From Plantago major (lineage: Eukaryota > Streptophyta > Magnoliopsida > Lamiales > Plantaginaceae), in NCBI GenBank assembly GCA_026545765.1, contig CM048839.1, forward strand, positions 23,374,566-23,438,565: a stretch of DNA of 64,000 nucleotides. Reading direction: 5' to 3'. The notes beneath the pieces were generated by a model. The model saw only the letters and a program-made list of their open reading frames with translations, had not been told where the DNA came from and searched no databases. The translations under genes were made by a program, and so were the position numbers. The number at the start of each line of letters is the position of its first letter. Within the stretch, counting starts at the first letter, position 1. Shown here in pieces: positions 61,430 to 64,000 of this stretch.

Positions 61430-63390
61430 AGAAATCACAAAGTCTTCGGAGAAACGGTCTTTAGTTAATTTAACTAGAAACAGGACCAATTTGTAATTTA
61501 CCATTAAACATGTATTTTTTGCGGATCCTCTCGCAAATCCGGGTCAGTATCGTTTTTCGCGGATCCACGAAAAGGATCCTCTCGCTGTTTGATATCATAG
61601 CTTTTTGAGTTGAGATCATAGTTGTTTTAGTTGAGATCATAGTTTTTTGATATCATAGGTTTTTTAGTTGAGATCATAGTTTTTGGTTTGATATCATAAT
61701 TTTTTGAGTTGATGTTATAGTTTTTTAGTATGAGATCATAGTGTTTTGTGTGATATCATAGTGTTTTTCCGTGACATCATACTGTTATTAGTTGAGATCA
61801 TAGTTTATTTTTAGTCTGATAACAGTGTGTTTTTAGTTGAGATCATAGTGTTTGGTTTGATATCATAGTTTATTGAGTTGATATCATAGTGGTTTAGTCT
61901 GAAATTATAGTATTTTGTGTTGAGATCATAGTGTTTTTAGTTGGTAAAATATAACATATATCATTCAATTACATGTACTAATGTTCATACAACTGCCGAG
62001 AAAATAACATATAACACGTTGGTACCAATCCTCTAGTATTCTTCTAGCATCCATGTTCCCTTATGACTTCAATACCAGTTCGGTGTAGTTTATGTTCATT
62101 ATTTGTCTCCAAGCAATGCATTCCTGTAAATTTGTTGAAACAATTTTACTGAGAAAATACTATAAGTAATAGAGATCATGGCATAATTAATTTAGATCAT
62201 AGTGACTACAACTGAGATCATAGAGAATATAACTGAGATCATAGGGAATATGACTGAGATCATATCCATCATAACTTAGATCATAACATATATAACTGAG
62301 ATCATAGTGATTATAAATGAGTTCATAGTGAATATATGTGAGATCATAGAGAATATAACTGAAATCATATCCATCATAACTGAGATCATAGCGTATATAA
62401 CTGAGATCATAGTGATTATAAATGAGTTCATAGTGAATACAGTCAATAACAAAACTCAAGATAATATTGTAAAAAAACAGAGCACATAATGATTGTCAGG
62501 TTTTTAATGAAAACATAGGACATATTCTAGAGAATATAGGTAATATGCTTGATAACATAGGTAATATGCCTGAAAACATATAAAATACAGTCAAGAACAA
62601 AACTCAAGATAATATTGTAAAAAAATAGAGCACATAATGATTGTCAGTTTTTTAATGAAAACATAGGACATATTCCAGATAACATAGGTAATATTGTTGA
62701 GAACATAGCACACGTACGAAAGAACATGGAAACGTTGTATATCTTATTTGTTCGAATTTTAGTTAATGATTGAGGTCTGATTTTGAATGATTACACCACT
62801 GGATCATTATGCAAGCACGATTACACCTTGTGAATGCATAAACAACAACGATCTACAATCAAAATACGAAATTATAGACGAATACTTCCAGATCTACAAT
62901 TTTTCGAACTTGATTTTCAGATCTAGGTGGAATCGAAGCTATTTTATCATTTGAAACATGAATCAACTATGTAGGAGGTGGTAATTGATCATACAAAGTA
63001 AAAAACGATGAAAATATCCATGAACAGATATTTACCTTCGGTTTCGTTAGCTTTTCTTTGCAAAATCAGGTAGATCGGAGATGTTTTGATCGGAAAATCA
63101 GGTAGATCGGAGATGGTTTATCGATCCAGTAGCTTGCCCTTGGTTGTGAGATTCGTAGAGAGAGAATTCTAGAGAGAGAAAGTTGGCTTGAGATGAAAGC
63201 TAATGAATGAATAGTGAGCTGAAAATCGGGTTATATCATTTATATATGGATCCATATTAACGACCCAGTTGATTACCCTTGGTTGGGTGGCTTTTAGGAA
63301 CTAATTTTGGTTTGGAGTTAATATGTAATATTAGAAACTATGTTTCTATGTCTCTATCTAGGGGTTGTTTCTTAGGAAACTCACTCTAAA
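61430..63390 (-). mobile_element. TIR transposon with GAGATCATAG short-phrase repeats
   Basis: Same family as the 55.9-58.1 kb element but inverted. Its left end (CACAAAGTCTTCGGAGAAACGG, then ...AATTTGTAATTTACC) is the reverse of that element's right end. Its reversed right end (TAAGAAACAACCCCTAGATAGAGAC, then CCACCCAACCAAGGG) matches that element's left end. Next to the left end is a GGATCC/CGGGTC patch also shared in reverse. The middle is filled with GAGATCATAG, GATATCATAG and AACATAGG phrases instead of AATGTTCT. No transposase. Edges are approximate. Confidence 0.6.
61575..62720 (+). repeat. GAGATCATAG / AACATAGG short-phrase array
   Basis: Phrases GAGATCATAG and GATATCATAG alternate with 6-15 variable bases from 61600 to 61945 and from 62165 to 62435. 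A 105-bp higher-order unit recurs at 62294 and 62399, and a 148-bp unit at 62437 and 62585. The Tyr/Asp-rich minus-strand ORF at 62187-62459 is an artefact of the repeat. Confidence 0.88.
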
Positions 63391-64000
63391 GAAATAAAAG
63401 TATATTTAAAAATTACCTCAAATCCAAAATCAAGCTATGTAGTCAAATATTACCTTCTAATATTACACCCTATATATTATTCCATCTATAAATGTTGATC
63501 ACATGAATAATCGTTCACATAAAATAAATTATTATAGCTAATCATATTAGACTCCTGGAACATTCTAGACATTTACAAAGTTTTATGTATATAATGCAAT
63601 GTTATGTACATATTGTTGCTATACAACGACAAAACTGAGTATTGTTGAGTATCTGCTTGATTATATAGAAGGTAAGTTTCTTTAAAACAAGATCAACTAA
63701 GTGTATATTTGAAAATCGGAGTAAACTAAACAGATTAGTTTGATATAACGGATGGAGAAATTAATGTAGATTACTGTGATTATAAAACTTTGTCAAAAGT
63801 CACAAGGCGCGTTTGCAAAATCTATCGTTATTAGTATTATTTTTTTTTTCCCTTTCTCTTTTGTAAAGCTTTTGGCAAGTCATCTTTGGTTGTCTACTCT
63901 ACTGCTCTACCTGTTCAAACCTTCCTTTCCTCTCTTCTCAGACTCTAGAATAAAACCATTTCTCCATCTTCTCCTAATTCTTCATCAAACATTTCTCAAT
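63391..64000 (+). promoter_or_regulatory. Upstream region of a gene beyond the window (likely)
   Basis: AT-rich to about 63840. The last 150 bases become C/T-rich (CTACTCTACTGCTCTACC, CCTTCCTTTCCTCTCTTCTC, TTTCTCCATCTTCTCC), like the 5' leaders of the adaptor and TMEM214-like genes in this window. No start codon with an open frame follows before the end. Confidence 0.4.

Noticed and set aside
62187..62459. 90-codon Tyr/Asp/Leu repeat ORF on the minus strand
   Set aside because: A direct translation of the ATCATAG phrase array inside a transposon. Not a protein gene.

Overview
This window is nuclear DNA from a flowering plant. The genes have many short exons with GT-AG introns. The repeats are plant families: a Tat-lineage Ty3/gypsy element, CACTA, hAT, Tourist and mariner-like MITEs, an L1-type LINE and Helitron remains. 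Two genes belong to the chloroplast NDH (NADH dehydrogenase-like) complex, so the plant is photosynthetic. Composition and gene content fit a eudicot, perhaps an asterid, but the sequence alone does not name the species.

Layout. Positions 1-6930 hold the 5' part of a decayed Tat-lineage LTR retrotransposon on the minus strand, cut by the window start (LTR at 6240-6930). Positions 7-18 kb are gene-free. They hold a LINE fragment, a ~1 kb CACTA element with a GGT-rich core, Helitron-like tails, a long-TIR MITE and a Helitron helicase relic. 18-23 kb is AT-rich intergenic DNA with small MITEs.

The gene island runs from 23.2 to 47.6 kb and has five genes: a TMEM214/DUF2359-like membrane protein (+, 23249-27910, 10 exons), chloroplast NDH subunit L (-, 28534-29819, 4 exons), a chloroplast-type armadillo-repeat protein (+, 31170-37250, 10 exons), NDH factor CRR3 (+, 37701-39076, 3 exons), and an ANTH-domain AP180/PICALM clathrin adaptor (+, 40603-47642, 15 exons). 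Every exon chain I built stays in frame from start to stop. From memory, the same neighbours sit together in Arabidopsis (At1g70760-At1g70770, At1g23170-At1g23180 and At2g01590-At2g01600), so this island seems to join blocks that are dispersed there.

From 47.6 kb to the end, repeats return: a mariner-like MITE, a MULE-like long-TIR MITE, a (TA)n tract, and a full-length but dead L1-type LINE bounded by an 18-bp target duplication (50910-55877). After these come several members of what looks like one TIR transposon family, each filled with its own short-phrase tandem repeats (55.9-58.1, 59.9-60.1 and 61.4-63.4 kb). A short relic of the plastid rpoC1 gene lies at 60.65 kb. The last ~150 bases look like the leader of a gene that begins beyond the window.

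The most unusual signals are the private-repeat TIR family, the two NDH genes lying 8 kb apart, a duplicated intron in the armadillo gene, and a 27-bp coding minisatellite at the C-terminus of the TMEM214-like protein.
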